Assembly (NCBI GenBank): GCA_020847855.1
Contig: JADLBH010000010.1
Coordinates: 62,001-126,000, forward strand
Reading direction: 5' to 3'
Source of the DNA: Fimbriimonadaceae bacterium
GTDB taxonomy: Bacteria > Armatimonadota > Fimbriimonadia > Fimbriimonadales > Fimbriimonadaceae
Length of the DNA stretch: 64,000 bases
Shown here: piece after piece, positions 16,049 to 24,917 of the stretch
How positions within the stretch are numbered: position 1 is the stretch's first letter
Layout: each line of letters starts with the position of its first letter
Translations under genes and position numbers: made by a program
The notes under the pieces: generated by a model
The model's database searches: none
What the model saw: only the letters and a program-made list of their open reading frames with translations
What the model was told of the DNA's origin: nothing

Positions 16049-17265
16049 TGAAGGCCATACTCCTCACCTTCGTCCTTTCTATGCCTCTCGTCGGTTGGGC
16101 CCAAGCCCCACAGAACTCTAACACGCCCGAACTGACCGCCCAACAGAAGGCAGAGCTGGATCGGATCCTCGCCGAGAGGGCGAAGCGCAACGACCTAGCC
16201 ATCCGCGAGGCGGAGGGGAGCGGGATTGCCGTTCGACTGGGCGACATCGGTCAGTTCCGAGGAGCACGCAGCAACGTCGTCACCGGCATCGGCCTCGTCG
16301 TCGGGTTGGCGGGTACCGGAGACACGAAGTCCACCCCGTGGACCGCTACCCTGATCGGGAACGCAATGCGGCGGTGGGGGACGTTCGTGGACGACAAGCA
16401 GGTCCGCTCGAAGAACATCGCTACGGTCATGGTGACCGCGGAAGTCCCTCCGTTCCTTGCACCTGGATCCAAGGTGGACATCACGGTGAGCAGCAACGGA
16501 GACGCCAAGAGCCTGGAGGGGGGGGTACTCCTCCCGACGTTTCTCGCGGGGCTTTCCAAGCCGGAAGACACGATTGCGGTGGGGTTCGGCCCGCTCAGCA
16601 TCGGCGGCTTCAACGCGGCCTCGGGCAGTTCCTCCGTGCGCAAGAACCACCCGACTGTGGCCCTGGTGCCGGACGGTGCCACCCTGGAAGCGAGCGTTCC
16701 GACGCAGTTCGTCTTCGAGAACGGGACGATGTTCTTCGACTTGGACGAGCCGGACTTCACGAACGCAGAACGGGCCGCGGCTGCGATCCAGCTCGCAATC
16801 CCCGGTGCTTCGGCGCGAGCGGTGGACGGAGCCACGATCGAGATCAACCTCCCCGGCGGCATGGCTCCCACAGCTCTGGCAAGCCAGGTGAGCGTCACGA
16901 CCGTGATGGCGAACACGCCCGCGACCGTCGTGGTGAACGAGCGGACCGGGACCATCATCGTGGGAGGGAACGTCAGGCTCGGCCCGGCTTTGATCGCGCA
17001 CGGCTCCTTGAGCGTTCGAGTGACGACGGACTATCTCGTGAGTCAGCCTGCTCCGTTCTCCGAAGGTCAGACGACGGTGGTAGCGATCCCAGAGGTCGAG
17101 GCGAGCGAGACTCCAGCCCAGACCCAGGTCATTGCACCGAACGCGACGCTGAGCGACCTTGCTCGCGTGTTGCAAGAGCTCAAGGTGTCGGCGCGAGACG
17201 TGATCGCGATCCTACAAGGGCTCCAGCGGCAGGGCGCGCTCAAGGCAAGGGTGGTGCTCCAATGA
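16048..17265 (+). CDS. flgI: flagellar P-ring protein FlgI
   Basis: FlgI forms the peptidoglycan ring around the rod. ATG at 16048 overlaps the flgH stop (TAATG) and gives a signal peptide MKAILLTFVLSMPLVGWAQA. The family core follows: RLGDIGQFRGARSNVVTGIG, GLVVGLAGTGD, DITVSSNGDAKSLEGG and NERTGTIIVGGNVRLGPALI. The mature N-terminus has an extra charged stretch of about 40 residues before the core. A run of eight G at 16517-16524 is read in frame. Confidence 0.95.
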   Translation: MKAILLTFVLSMPLVGWAQAPQNSNTPELTAQQKAELDRILAERAKRNDLAIREAEGSGIAVRLGDIGQFRGARSNVVTGIGLVVGLAGTGDTKSTPWTATLIGNAMRRWGTFVDDKQVRSKNIATVMVTAEVPPFLAPGSKVDITVSSNGDAKSLEGGVLLPTFLAGLSKPEDTIAVGFGPLSIGGFNAASGSSSVRKNHPTVALVPDGATLEASVPTQFVFENGTMFFDLDEPDFTNAERAAAAIQLAIPGASARAVDGATIEINLPGGMAPTALASQVSVTTVMANTPATVVVNERTGTIIVGGNVRLGPALIAHGSLSVRVTTDYLVSQPAPFSEGQTTVVAIPEVEASETPAQTQVIAPNATLSDLARVLQELKVSARDVIAILQGLQRQGALKARVVLQ

Positions 17266-17618
17266 GCGAGGTAGGGCTGAGGCCCGACTTCGCAAGGCTC
17301 GTCAACCAGGCTCTTAGGCCGGGCCAAGAACTCGCGGAGCACACCATGGCCAAGCTCAACCGCGGCCAACGGGCCTCTGAGGACTTTGAGGCCATGTGCG
17401 TCAAGAACCTGCTTGATGTCGCTCGCCGGAGCTCTCTCTCCCAGGAGGAGAGTGCGGTCTCCGACTTCGCGCGAGACATGTTGAACAACGGCATTGCTCA
17501 GGCGGTGAGCCGGCGCCAACCTGGTCTCGGCATCGCTTCCCTCGTCTTCCAGAAGACCGCCCAGGCGCTCATCGCCCAGGACGAGTCTTCCCAGTCCCGA
17601 ACGGAGAACCATCCATGA
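17262..17618 (+). CDS. flgJ: rod-binding protein, FlgJ N-domain only
   Basis: A 118-residue protein. The segment QRASEDFEAMCVKNLLDVAR followed by DFARDMLNNGIAQAVSRRQP matches the rod-binding domain of FlgJ. The peptidoglycan hydrolase domain found in proteobacterial FlgJ is absent, as in many other phyla. The start overlaps flgI by ATGA and the stop overlaps flgN. Confidence 0.8.
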   Translation: MSEVGLRPDFARLVNQALRPGQELAEHTMAKLNRGQRASEDFEAMCVKNLLDVARRSSLSQEESAVSDFARDMLNNGIAQAVSRRQPGLGIASLVFQKTAQALIAQDESSQSRTENHP

Positions 17619-18103
17619 CTACTAAGAACATGACACACCGCATCGAGCAACTCTGGAAGGAGTGGCTGGACACGTCCGAGCGGCTCCAAGGCTTGCTCCA
17701 CGAACAAACGGTCGCGCTCACCATGCGGGACGCGCCTCGCCTGGAGAAGCTCCAACCGGCAATAGACTCCGTCGTCGAAAAGCTCGGCGCCGTGGACTCA
17801 GAGGCCGTGGCCTGGGGGAAGAAGCTGGCCGTATCGCTCGGGTGCGAACCCAGCCTTCGAGGCTTGACCCAGGTGCTTGAAAAAGCCGATGCACAACGAC
17901 TCCAGCAGGTCGCGAACCGCGTGATCGTGGCCGAGAGGCAGGCAAGCCAAGTGATGAAGAAGAACCGAAGCTTGATCGAGAACGAGCTTGAGCACATCGG
18001 GGGAACCCTCGCGCTCATCGCTCGCGAGGCCTCGGTCCCGACCAATCCGTACCCACGTCCTGCGACGGCAACCCACGCCGTCGTGATGAACGCGGTCGCG
18101 TGA
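17615..18103 (+). CDS. flgN: FlgN-like flagellar export chaperone
   Basis: A 162-residue, mostly helical protein (IEQLWKEWLDTSERLQGLLH, LEKLQPAIDSVVEKLGAVD, QVMKKNRSLIENEL) in the place where FlgN sits, directly before flgK and flgL. FlgN binds the hook-filament junction proteins before export. The family is poorly conserved, so the call rests on size, helical pattern and position. The start overlaps flgJ by four bases. Confidence 0.75.
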   Translation: MTTKNMTHRIEQLWKEWLDTSERLQGLLHEQTVALTMRDAPRLEKLQPAIDSVVEKLGAVDSEAVAWGKKLAVSLGCEPSLRGLTQVLEKADAQRLQQVANRVIVAERQASQVMKKNRSLIENELEHIGGTLALIAREASVPTNPYPRPATATHAVVMNAVA

Positions 18104-18118
18104 GCCGAGAATCTAGAT

Positions 18119-19510
18119 ATGCCCGGCTATCTTGACGGGGTGAGCATGATGGCGCAGGCGCTGCGAGCGTTCCAGCGCGGGATTGACACTGCGGGCCATA
18201 ACCTGGCGAACGTGAACACGCCAGGGTACTCGCGCCAACGGGTCAACCTCACCACCACGGAGGCGATGCGGTTCTATGAAGGCGACTGGCGCTTTCAGGG
18301 ACAAGGAGTCAATCTCGGCTCGATCAGCCGGGCGCGCGACCTCGTGTTGGAAAGCCGTTGGAGGGGGCAACTCGGGGAGTTCGCTCGTGCCGACACCGCC
18401 GCCTCCGGCCTGAGCCGCGTGGCCGGGGTCTATGGTGAACCAGGATCGGACGGAGTCTCCCACGCCTTCGAGAGCTTTTTCGACGCATGGAGCGGCTTCG
18501 GTGCGAACCCCAGTGATCAGGCGGCGAGGTTGGAGGTTCGCCGGCAGGGCGCGAACCTGGCAGGACGGCTCCGCGGCGCGTGGTTCGCCCTCGAAGGAGA
18601 GGCGAAGCAAGCGACGACCGAGGCCCAGGAGACGATCGCCCGGATCAATACCCTAGCCGGTCAGATCGCAAGCTTGAACGCTAGGGTGCAAGCGTCCTCC
18701 CTCGACAAGTCGAGCCCGAACGATCTTCTCGATCAACGGGACACGGCAGTGAGGGAACTGGCAGGGCTCGTCAACGTGAGCGTCACTCCCAACGACACCG
18801 GGGCCTACGTCGTTCACGCTGCAGGATTCCTGCTCGTGGCCGACTTTGGGCCTCGCAACTTCCCGTCCACGTTCGATGCCAAGACGGGCACCGTGACGGA
18901 TGGCGGGGTCACGTACACGGTGCGACAAGGCGCGCTCGCCGGGCAACTGCAAACGATCCGCACGGCACAAACCCAGCAGAGCCAGCTCGACGTGCTCGCG
19001 ACTGAGCTACGGGACGCGGTGAACTCGGTACACCGAACCGGCACCAACTTCAAGGAGGTCACGAACATTGACTTCTTCAATCCTCGAAGCACAGATCCCT
19101 TGGCACCGTCTGGAGCCTTTGATCTTGCCCTCTCTGGCCTCTTGAACGAGAGCGCCGACTACGCGGTCGCCGGCGTCAGTGGCAAGCCGGGGGACGGGGC
19201 GTTGGCCCACGTGATCGCGGGCCTGCGGGAGGCTGCCAACTCAGCGTTGAACGGTCGAACCCTGCCGGGCTTCTATGGCGAGCTCGCCCATGGGGTCGCC
19301 TCGGACGCATCGTCTTACGGGCAGTCGGCGGACATTGCTTCTGCCGTGCTCGACCAGACCGTCCAACAAGCCGAAGCTGCAAGCGGGGTCAACTTGGACG
19401 ACGAAATGGCGCAGTTGGTCCAGTATCAGCGTAGTTTCCAGGCCGCCGCCAAGGTGCTCTCCGTCATGGACGAGGTGGCTCAGGACTTGATCGGGATGCT
19501 CAGGAGATAG
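18119..19510 (+). CDS. flgK: flagellar hook-associated protein 1, FlgK
   Basis: A 463-residue protein with the N-terminal rod-type motif GIDTAGHNLANVNTPGYSRQ, the conserved SPNDLLDQRDTAVRELAGLV and the C-terminal SGVNLDDEMAQLVQYQRSF. It is the first junction protein between hook and filament. The start is ATG at 18119, sixteen bases after flgN; flgL follows after two bases. Confidence 0.95.
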   Translation: MPGYLDGVSMMAQALRAFQRGIDTAGHNLANVNTPGYSRQRVNLTTTEAMRFYEGDWRFQGQGVNLGSISRARDLVLESRWRGQLGEFARADTAASGLSRVAGVYGEPGSDGVSHAFESFFDAWSGFGANPSDQAARLEVRRQGANLAGRLRGAWFALEGEAKQATTEAQETIARINTLAGQIASLNARVQASSLDKSSPNDLLDQRDTAVRELAGLVNVSVTPNDTGAYVVHAAGFLLVADFGPRNFPSTFDAKTGTVTDGGVTYTVRQGALAGQLQTIRTAQTQQSQLDVLATELRDAVNSVHRTGTNFKEVTNIDFFNPRSTDPLAPSGAFDLALSGLLNESADYAVAGVSGKPGDGALAHVIAGLREAANSALNGRTLPGFYGELAHGVASDASSYGQSADIASAVLDQTVQQAEAASGVNLDDEMAQLVQYQRSFQAAAKVLSVMDEVAQDLIGMLRR

Positions 19511-19512
19511 CG

Positions 19513-20394
19513 ATGAGAGTTTCCACAAGCTACGAGTTCTGGAGCTACCGACGCGATATCGAAGCGGCGCAAGGCAGGTTGTTCGACGCCCAGAGGCAAG
19601 TCAGTACGGGGAAACGGTTCGACCGCGCGGAGGAAGACCCGTATGCTTCCAGGGTGGTGATTCGCGGAAACTCACTCAAGGAGTGGATCGCCCAGACGGA
19701 CCGCAACATCCGAACCGCCAAGGACTATCTTGGTACGACCGAGGGCGCGCTCACGGAGACCCTCGACGGCCTGCGAAGAGCGTACACGATCGCAGTCCGA
19801 GGGGCGAACGCCTCGGCGACCGCGAACGAGCGGGCATCGCTCGCCCAAGAGATCGGAACAATCCAGGCGCGGCTCGTCGAGCTCGCGAACAGCAGGGCGG
19901 CCGGTGGGCAGTACGTTTTTGCCGGGCACGAGAGCCAGAAGAGGCCGTTCCAGGCCATAGACGGCCTCACCTTCAGCGGCGACACCCTGGCAGTGTTCGT
20001 CGAGGCCGATCCGGGCAACTTGAGCCAGGTCAACCTCACCGGAGCCCCATCGTTCTTCCTTTCGGTCTATGACCGACTGACTCAGCTGAAGAACCACCTG
20101 GGGAGCAACGATCCCACGACGATCGGGAGCGAGGACCTGCCTGCCATGGACTCGGCGATCCAACAGGCTCTCGGCCTGCAGGCCGAGAACGGCTATCGGT
20201 TGCAGGATCTGCAAAGGCTTCAGGATCGGCACGCCGTTCGCACCGATGACCTGACGGCAATGGTTTCGGATGCCGAAGATGTGGACGTGGCCGAAGCCGT
20301 GACGCAGCTCAGGTTGGCCGAATCCACGTACCAGGCAACGCTTCAATCGGTCGCGGCAGCGACGCGCATGCGACTCATGGACTTCCTACGATGA
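19513..20394 (+). CDS. flgL: flagellar hook-associated protein 3, FlgL
   Basis: A 293-residue flagellin-family protein: N-terminal helices RRDIEAAQGRLFDAQRQVST with GKRFDRAEEDPYASR, and the C-terminal VDVAEAVTQLRLAESTYQAT. Length and position after flgK identify FlgL rather than flagellin, which is usually longer and is not in this window. The stop overlaps fliW. Confidence 0.93.
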   Translation: MRVSTSYEFWSYRRDIEAAQGRLFDAQRQVSTGKRFDRAEEDPYASRVVIRGNSLKEWIAQTDRNIRTAKDYLGTTEGALTETLDGLRRAYTIAVRGANASATANERASLAQEIGTIQARLVELANSRAAGGQYVFAGHESQKRPFQAIDGLTFSGDTLAVFVEADPGNLSQVNLTGAPSFFLSVYDRLTQLKNHLGSNDPTTIGSEDLPAMDSAIQQALGLQAENGYRLQDLQRLQDRHAVRTDDLTAMVSDAEDVDVAEAVTQLRLAESTYQATLQSVAAATRMRLMDFLR

Positions 20395-20849
20395 CGGAGA
20401 CTAAGACCTTCACCACCGCTCGGTTTGGGGACATCGAGCCTCGAAACGGCGACATCATTCAGCTCGACCAGGGCCTCGTTGGCCTCCCAGGGTTGACTCG
20501 GTTTCTCCCGATACCCCACGGCCAAGACAGTCCGTTCGTCTGGCTTCAAAGCCTGGACGATCCTGCCTTTGCGTTCCTGGTCGTGGATCCGAGCGTCTTC
20601 GTCCCCGAATACGATCCAGGAATCCCTGCTCACGATGCCGCGAAGATCGGGCTCGACACGGTGGATTCCGCAATCGTCTATACTGTGGTCACGATCCCGC
20701 AAGGTCGGCCAGATGAGATGACGCTCAACCTTGCAGGGCCTATCCTGGTCAATCTTGAGACCCGGCAGGCTCGGCAAGTCGTTCTCGACACGGACGAGTG
20801 GGCGGTCAAACATCCGGCATTCCGGCAGGATCAAGAAGCCGCGGCCTGA
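20391..20849 (+). CDS. fliW: flagellar assembly factor FliW
   Basis: A 152-residue protein with the FliW pattern: [45 protein letters not shown] and [20 protein letters not shown]. FliW binds CsrA and relieves translational repression of flagellin mRNA. csrA follows after 37 bases, as in Bacillus and many other bacteria. Confidence 0.93.
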   Translation: MTETKTFTTARFGDIEPRNGDIIQLDQGLVGLPGLTRFLPIPHGQDSPFVWLQSLDDPAFAFLVVDPSVFVPEYDPGIPAHDAAKIGLDTVDSAIVYTVVTIPQGRPDEMTLNLAGPILVNLETRQARQVVLDTDEWAVKHPAFRQDQEAAA

Positions 20850-20886
20850 CGCACGTCCGGCTCGCGACGCCACGGAAGGCGAATAC

Positions 20887-21093
20887 ATGCTGGTCTTGAC
20901 CCGGAAAGTGAACCAAAGCATCATCATTGACGGTGATGTCGAGGTCGTCGTGCTCGAAGTACGTGGGGAGCAAGTTCGGCTCGGTATTCGGGCGCCACAA
21001 GACGTGGTCGTTCACCGAAAGGAGGTCTACGACCAGATCTTGGCCGAGAACCAGTCGGCGTCCCAGACCGACCCTCGCGACGTTCCAGGTTAG
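20887..21093 (+). CDS. csrA: carbon storage regulator CsrA
   Basis: A 68-residue RNA-binding protein: [36 protein letters not shown]. CsrA dimers bind GGA sites in mRNA leaders. With fliW upstream it forms the partner-switch pair that couples flagellin translation to filament assembly. ATG at 20887 starts the canonical MLVLTRK. Confidence 0.95.
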   Translation: MLVLTRKVNQSIIIDGDVEVVVLEVRGEQVRLGIRAPQDVVVHRKEVYDQILAENQSASQTDPRDVPG

Positions 21094-21096
21094 CCG

Positions 21097-21510
21097 GTGC
21101 AGCCCAAGAAGCGGTGGATTGGGTTCTCGCTCCGCAGGGTCGCGTTACTGTTCTTGATCCATTTGATGGTGGGCATCGCTTTCGTGCGGCTTTGGGAGGC
21201 ACCGAGCATCTTGGGCCTCGCCCAGCTCGCCTATCCCCCCGGCTGCTCCTCGATCTTTGTGTTTGGCTCCGAGGAGGTGCTTCGGATAAGCGGGGCTTGG
21301 CGCGAGCCGGTACCGTGGCCATTGTACGCCCTCCTTTTCACCGCGGTGACCTATGCCGTTACAGAGGTCGGCCCTGCCTCAGGGGTACGCATCGTGGGAC
21401 TGGATGGCGTCGCGCGAACCGATCTGGTGTGGTCCTCGCCATGGGTGTGCTTGGTTGCCTGGGTAGCATCCTGCGCAGTCGGGCTGGCGGTCCGGCCGAG
21501 ACCCTCGTGA
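21097..21510 (+). CDS. hypothetical membrane protein
   Basis: A 137-residue protein with hydrophobic segments near residues 13-31, 72-88 and 113-130. GTG at 21097 follows the csrA stop by three bases, and the stop overlaps the ribF start as GTGA, so it lies in a continuous transcript. No family was recognised. Confidence 0.55.
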   Translation: MQPKKRWIGFSLRRVALLFLIHLMVGIAFVRLWEAPSILGLAQLAYPPGCSSIFVFGSEEVLRISGAWREPVPWPLYALLFTAVTYAVTEVGPASGVRIVGLDGVARTDLVWSSPWVCLVAWVASCAVGLAVRPRPS

Positions 21511-22454
21511 AGACGTGCTTCGGAACCGATTCCCTCGTGTCCTCTTGGGGCTCTTCGACGGTGTGCATAGGCGTTTTCGACGGCGTCCACATGGGCCATC
21601 GCCAGGTTGTTCGTGCGGCCGTCGAGGACGCGCACCGAAACCTTCGCCCAGCGATCGTCTTGACGTTCGACCGCCACCCGGCGCGGACGCTGCGCCCTGC
21701 GGATGCGCCCGCGCTCATCGCGACCCTCGGCCAGAACTTGAGGGCGCTCGCGGAGTGCGGAGCCGACTTGACCCTAGTGCTGGCCTTCGACTCGGCGCTC
21801 GCGAACACTTCCGCAGAGGTCTTCACGCAGGAGGTCGTCCGCGGGCTCTTGAAGGCGGAGCACGTCGTGGTAGGGCACGACTTTGCCCTGGGCAAGGGCA
21901 GGGAAGGCACTGCAGAATGGCTGGCGTCAAGGATCTCCACGACGGTAATCGAGCCTTTCGGGCCAGGGGGTCATCGGATCAGCAGTAGCGAGATACGGGC
22001 TGCGATCGTTGCGGGCGCAATGGAGGAGGTCATGGCAGGATTGGGGCGGCCCTATGCGCTCGTGGGCACGGTCGTGGCAGGAGAACGGCTGGGCCGCGAG
22101 CTTGGATTCCCTACCGCGAACTTGGCCCCGATCGCGCGCCAGGTGGTCCCGGCGGACGGGGTCTATGTCGGGGAGTGCAGCACACCGTCGGGTGCGTTTC
22201 GGGCCGCGATCTCGATCGGTGACCGGCCCACCGTGGGTGAAGGGCAGCGCTGCATCGAGGCCCATCTCTTGAACTATTCTGGCGAACCCTTATATGGTAG
22301 ATGTCTTGAACTTGCATTTTTCACCCGTGTTCGTGATCAGTTGAAGTTCGGGGATCTGGACGGGCTCAGGGAGCAGATCGCGACCGACATCGAGATCGCC
22401 AAGAACTATCGAACCGAGTCCGGTGTTGATTCTTCCACGGTAGCGCAAGCATGA
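21507..22454 (+). CDS. ribF: bifunctional riboflavin kinase / FAD synthetase
   Basis: A 315-residue RibF. The FAD synthetase part has IGVFDGVHMGHRQV, with the nucleotidyltransferase HxGH motif, and ISSSEIRAAIVAG. The riboflavin kinase part has GRELGFPTANL and the strand DGVYVGE. It makes FMN and then FAD. GTG at 21507 overlaps the previous stop. Confidence 0.93.
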   Translation: MKTCFGTDSLVSSWGSSTVCIGVFDGVHMGHRQVVRAAVEDAHRNLRPAIVLTFDRHPARTLRPADAPALIATLGQNLRALAECGADLTLVLAFDSALANTSAEVFTQEVVRGLLKAEHVVVGHDFALGKGREGTAEWLASRISTTVIEPFGPGGHRISSSEIRAAIVAGAMEEVMAGLGRPYALVGTVVAGERLGRELGFPTANLAPIARQVVPADGVYVGECSTPSGAFRAAISIGDRPTVGEGQRCIEAHLLNYSGEPLYGRCLELAFFTRVRDQLKFGDLDGLREQIATDIEIAKNYRTESGVDSSTVAQA

Positions 22455-22918
22455 GGAAGTGGGTCATCGCCTCGGTCGGCCTTGTTGTCGCCGCAATCCT
22501 TGCGGCACCGCTCGTCTTCCTCCCGAGCGACCACGACCTCGTGGTGGAGGCGCTAGACGAGGCCGTCGTCGCCGGGCGGGAAGGTAGGCCCGGCGGCGTG
22601 ATGGAGCACCTGAGCCGCTCGATCCGATACAACAACGTCCCGTTGGAGGACCGCGCTGCGGTCGCCGAGTTCATTCGGACCGGGAAGCCTGATGTGGAGG
22701 TCCTTCACAAGGAGCCTAGCATCCAGGGCGACTCGGCCACGATCTTCTCGCCGGTCCGGGTGGACTTCCGATACGGCCCGCTTCAAGTCTCGCAGACTGT
22801 CGAAGACGTCCGGTTCGAGTTCAGAAAGGAGACGGGGACACGATGGCTGGTCGTGCCGGTGCCGAAGTGGCGCCTCGTCTCCATCGAGGCATCGAGCTTT
22901 GAGATCTCGATGCCGTAG
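22451..22918 (+). CDS. hypothetical membrane-anchored or secreted protein
   Basis: A 155-residue protein with an N-terminal hydrophobic segment (VIASVGLVVAAILAAPLVFL) followed by a soluble domain resembling a small cone or NTF2-like fold (LDEAVVAGREGRPGGVMEHL, then alternating beta strands). ATG overlaps the ribF stop by four bases. No family was assigned. Confidence 0.55.
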   Translation: MRKWVIASVGLVVAAILAAPLVFLPSDHDLVVEALDEAVVAGREGRPGGVMEHLSRSIRYNNVPLEDRAAVAEFIRTGKPDVEVLHKEPSIQGDSATIFSPVRVDFRYGPLQVSQTVEDVRFEFRKETGTRWLVVPVPKWRLVSIEASSFEISMP

Positions 22919-22965
22919 CAAAAAAATGCGGTGGGACCCAGAACTGCAAGCCCAGGATGCGACGT

Positions 22966-22971
22966 TATAAT
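22966..22971 (+). promoter_or_regulatory. candidate -10 box (TATAAT) of lipoprotein gene
   Basis: A perfect TATAAT lies 44 bases before the ATG of the repeat lipoprotein gene. No good -35 is visible at the right spacing. Confidence 0.4.
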
Positions 22972-23014
22972 CGCCGGGAGGCTCTCCGGAGCCCCCAAAG
23001 TGGTGAGAACAAAA

Positions 23015-23374
23015 ATGAACAAGCTAGTCACATTGATCCCCGTCGCCCTAATCATGGGTGCCCTCGTCGTCGGGTGCACCCCGACGGAGCCCGAGGGAAC
23101 CACAACGACCACAAGTGGCACGGACGCCGCCGCCGCAGGAGCCGAGAAGGCTGCCAATGCGGTGACCGACGGCGCTGAGAAGGTCGGCGACGCCGCCGCC
23201 GAGGGTGCCGCCAAGGTTGGCGATGCCGCGGCCGAGGGTGCCGCCAAGGTTGGCGACGCCGCCGCCGAGGGTGCCGCCAAGATGGGCGACGCTGCCGCCG
23301 AGGGTGCTGCCAAGGCCGGCGAAGCCGCCGACAAGGCGGGTGCCGCTGCGGAGACCGCCACCGGCGGCCACTAA
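23015..23374 (+). CDS. alanine-rich repeat lipoprotein (LEA-like)
   Basis: A 119-residue lipoprotein with signal and lipobox VVGC (Cys 21), a Thr-rich linker and five 11-residue repeats of the type KVGDAAAEGAA (residues 56-110). Eleven-residue Ala/Lys/Glu repeats predict an amphipathic helix, as in group 3 LEA and related envelope proteins. It is a single-gene unit with its own promoter candidate and a strong terminator. A role in stress protection or envelope spacing is inference. Confidence 0.75.
   Translation: MNKLVTLIPVALIMGALVVGCTPTEPEGTTTTTSGTDAAAAGAEKAANAVTDGAEKVGDAAAEGAAKVGDAAAEGAAKVGDAAAEGAAKMGDAAAEGAAKAGEAADKAGAAAETATGGH
23180..23344 (+). repeat. 33-bp tandem coding repeat (5 units)
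   Basis: Five units of 33 bases encode 11-residue helix repeats. Units 1-4 are nearly identical in DNA and the fifth is degenerate. Copy number may vary between strains without changing frame. Confidence 0.8.
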
Positions 23375-23395
23375 GCAGCCAGGGACCCACGACCC

Positions 23396-23426
23396 GACGG
23401 CCCTAGGGGATGACCCTGGGGCCGTC
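23396..23426. terminator. bidirectional hairpin terminator
   Basis: Arms GACGGCCCTAGGG and CCCTGGGGCCGTC form a 13-pair stem (one G-U) with loop GATGA, followed by CTTCGTT. It sits between the convergent lipoprotein and SRPBCC genes. Confidence 0.75.
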
Positions 23427-23431
23427 CTTCG

Positions 23432-23875
23432 TTACGAAGCCTCCGCTCGTTCCTTCAGGGCCTGAAGAACGCCCGCGAGGTTCTTGACCACAAGGTTGTG
23501 GACCACCTTGGTGACAAGCGGACCGATGCCAGGCACCTTATACTCGTAGTCCAACACGCTATCGAACCGGGTGCCTCCATCTTCCTCGCTTAGTTGCCAT
23601 GTGCCCGACATGGCGTCGTAGTCCCCTGAAAGCTGACGGAACTCGCAGCGATGGGCAGATTCGTCCCAGACGTCCTCCTGCCGCCATTTCACCTTGAGCC
23701 CGAACGTGGGGATGACGCCCACCCAGTCAGACACTACGCGCAGGCCGTCCTGCTCCACGATCGTGAGCGAGCTCACGTCGTCCATGAAGTTCGGGAAATC
23801 CTCGTTGTTTCGGGCGATTTGGTAGACCTTTTCGACCGGCGCTTGGATCCATAAGGTAGTTTCGACCCTAGGCAT
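23432..23875 (-). CDS. SRPBCC-family (Coq10/cyclase type) protein
   Basis: A 147-residue protein starting MPRVETTLWIQAPVEKVYQI, followed by ARNNEDFPNFMDDVSSLTI, the START-like fold of the Coq10/polyketide cyclase group. Such proteins bind hydrophobic ligands. ATG at 23875 is chosen over 23962 because homology begins there and the longer version overlaps the divergent dehydrogenase gene. Confidence 0.75.
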   Translation of the reverse strand: MPRVETTLWIQAPVEKVYQIARNNEDFPNFMDDVSSLTIVEQDGLRVVSDWVGVIPTFGLKVKWRQEDVWDESAHRCEFRQLSGDYDAMSGTWQLSEEDGGTRFDSVLDYEYKVPGIGPLVTKVVHNLVVKNLAGVLQALKERAEAS

Positions 23876-23930
23876 GGTGGGAAAGGCGAGTCTACCAGTG
23901 GGTGGCGAAGGCGGGTGCTTGCCTGCAACC

Positions 23931-24917
23931 ATGTCTGCGTTGGTCCTGATCGCTCCAGGCAAGATCGAGATTCAGGAGTTCGAGGTCGAATCGCCAGGGC
24001 CCGGCGAGCTGCTCCTGGAGGTGCTTGCCGCGAACACTTGCGGAACCGACTTGAAAGCCTATCGCCGCGGCCACCCGCAGTTCCCTGTGCCTTGCCGCTT
24101 CGGCCACGAGTACAGTGGCCGCGTCGCCGCAGTCGGTCGAGGTGCGTCCTTTGCCGTCGGTGAGGAGGTCATGGGGGTCCACTCCGCTCCTTGCGGCTCG
24201 TGCCGGGCTTGCCTGCGCCAGCGGGAAAACCTCTGCGAGACCGTCATGGCGACCAAGGTCATGGGGAGCTATGCCCGATACCTCCTGATTCCCGAGCGCG
24301 TTGCCTCCCGGCACGTCTTTGCAAAGCCTTCCCATCTGAGCCACGCCGCGGCCGCTTGCTTGGAGCCGCTCGCCTGCGTGGCCCACGGGTTGACCGCTGC
24401 CGAGCCTCGGCCGGACGACAGGGTGCTGATCATCGGCCCTGGAGCCATCGGTTTGCTGTTCCTTGCCGCGCTCCAGATCCACGGGGTTCGCGATATCACC
24501 CTCGCTGGCCGAAACCAAGACCGGCTCAACGTGGGCGCGAAGATGGGCGCGAGAACCGTGGCCTGGCCCAGCCCACTCGGGGAGTTCGACCTCGTTGTCG
24601 AGTGTACGGGCAACGTAGGGGTTTGGCAGGCCGCCCATGAGCTCGTCGGCCCAGGTGGGACGCTCGTGCTCTTCGGCGGTTGCCCGAGCGGGACCGCCGC
24701 CTCCTTCGACACCGGGCGGATGCACTACGCGGAGACCAAGGTGATCAGTCCGTTCCACTTCTCCACGAACGACGTCCTGCTGGCTCGGGATTGGCTGGTG
24801 AGTGGGGGTGTGGATCCAAGCCCGATCCTTGCGGGCGAGCGATCCTTGCTCTCCGCCGTGAGCGTGTTCGAGGAGCTTGCAGCAGGTAAGGGGATCAAGT
24901 ATACGATCGTCCCATGA
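23931..24917 (+). CDS. zinc-dependent alcohol dehydrogenase (MDR family)
   Basis: A 328-residue medium-chain dehydrogenase. Catalytic-zinc ligands appear in NTCGTDLK and FGHEYSG, the structural zinc site in CGSCRACLRQRENLC, and the NAD-binding fingerprint in IGPGAIGL. It resembles sorbitol/threonine-type dehydrogenases. It overlaps the next gene, also an MDR, by four bases, and a cupin follows; the three are one operon. The substrate is unknown; a sugar or polyol is likely. Confidence 0.85.
   Translation: MSALVLIAPGKIEIQEFEVESPGPGELLLEVLAANTCGTDLKAYRRGHPQFPVPCRFGHEYSGRVAAVGRGASFAVGEEVMGVHSAPCGSCRACLRQRENLCETVMATKVMGSYARYLLIPERVASRHVFAKPSHLSHAAAACLEPLACVAHGLTAAEPRPDDRVLIIGPGAIGLLFLAALQIHGVRDITLAGRNQDRLNVGAKMGARTVAWPSPLGEFDLVVECTGNVGVWQAAHELVGPGGTLVLFGGCPSGTAASFDTGRMHYAETKVISPFHFSTNDVLLARDWLVSGGVDPSPILAGERSLLSAVSVFEELAAGKGIKYTIVP

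Noticed and set aside
16338-17618. Possible long flgJ-like protein of 426 codons
   Set aside because: Only the last 118 codons (from 17262) are family-like; the rest is the +1 shadow of flgI.
23180-23344. The 33-bp repeats as a CRISPR or minisatellite outside genes
   Set aside because: They are in-frame coding repeats of a lipoprotein.
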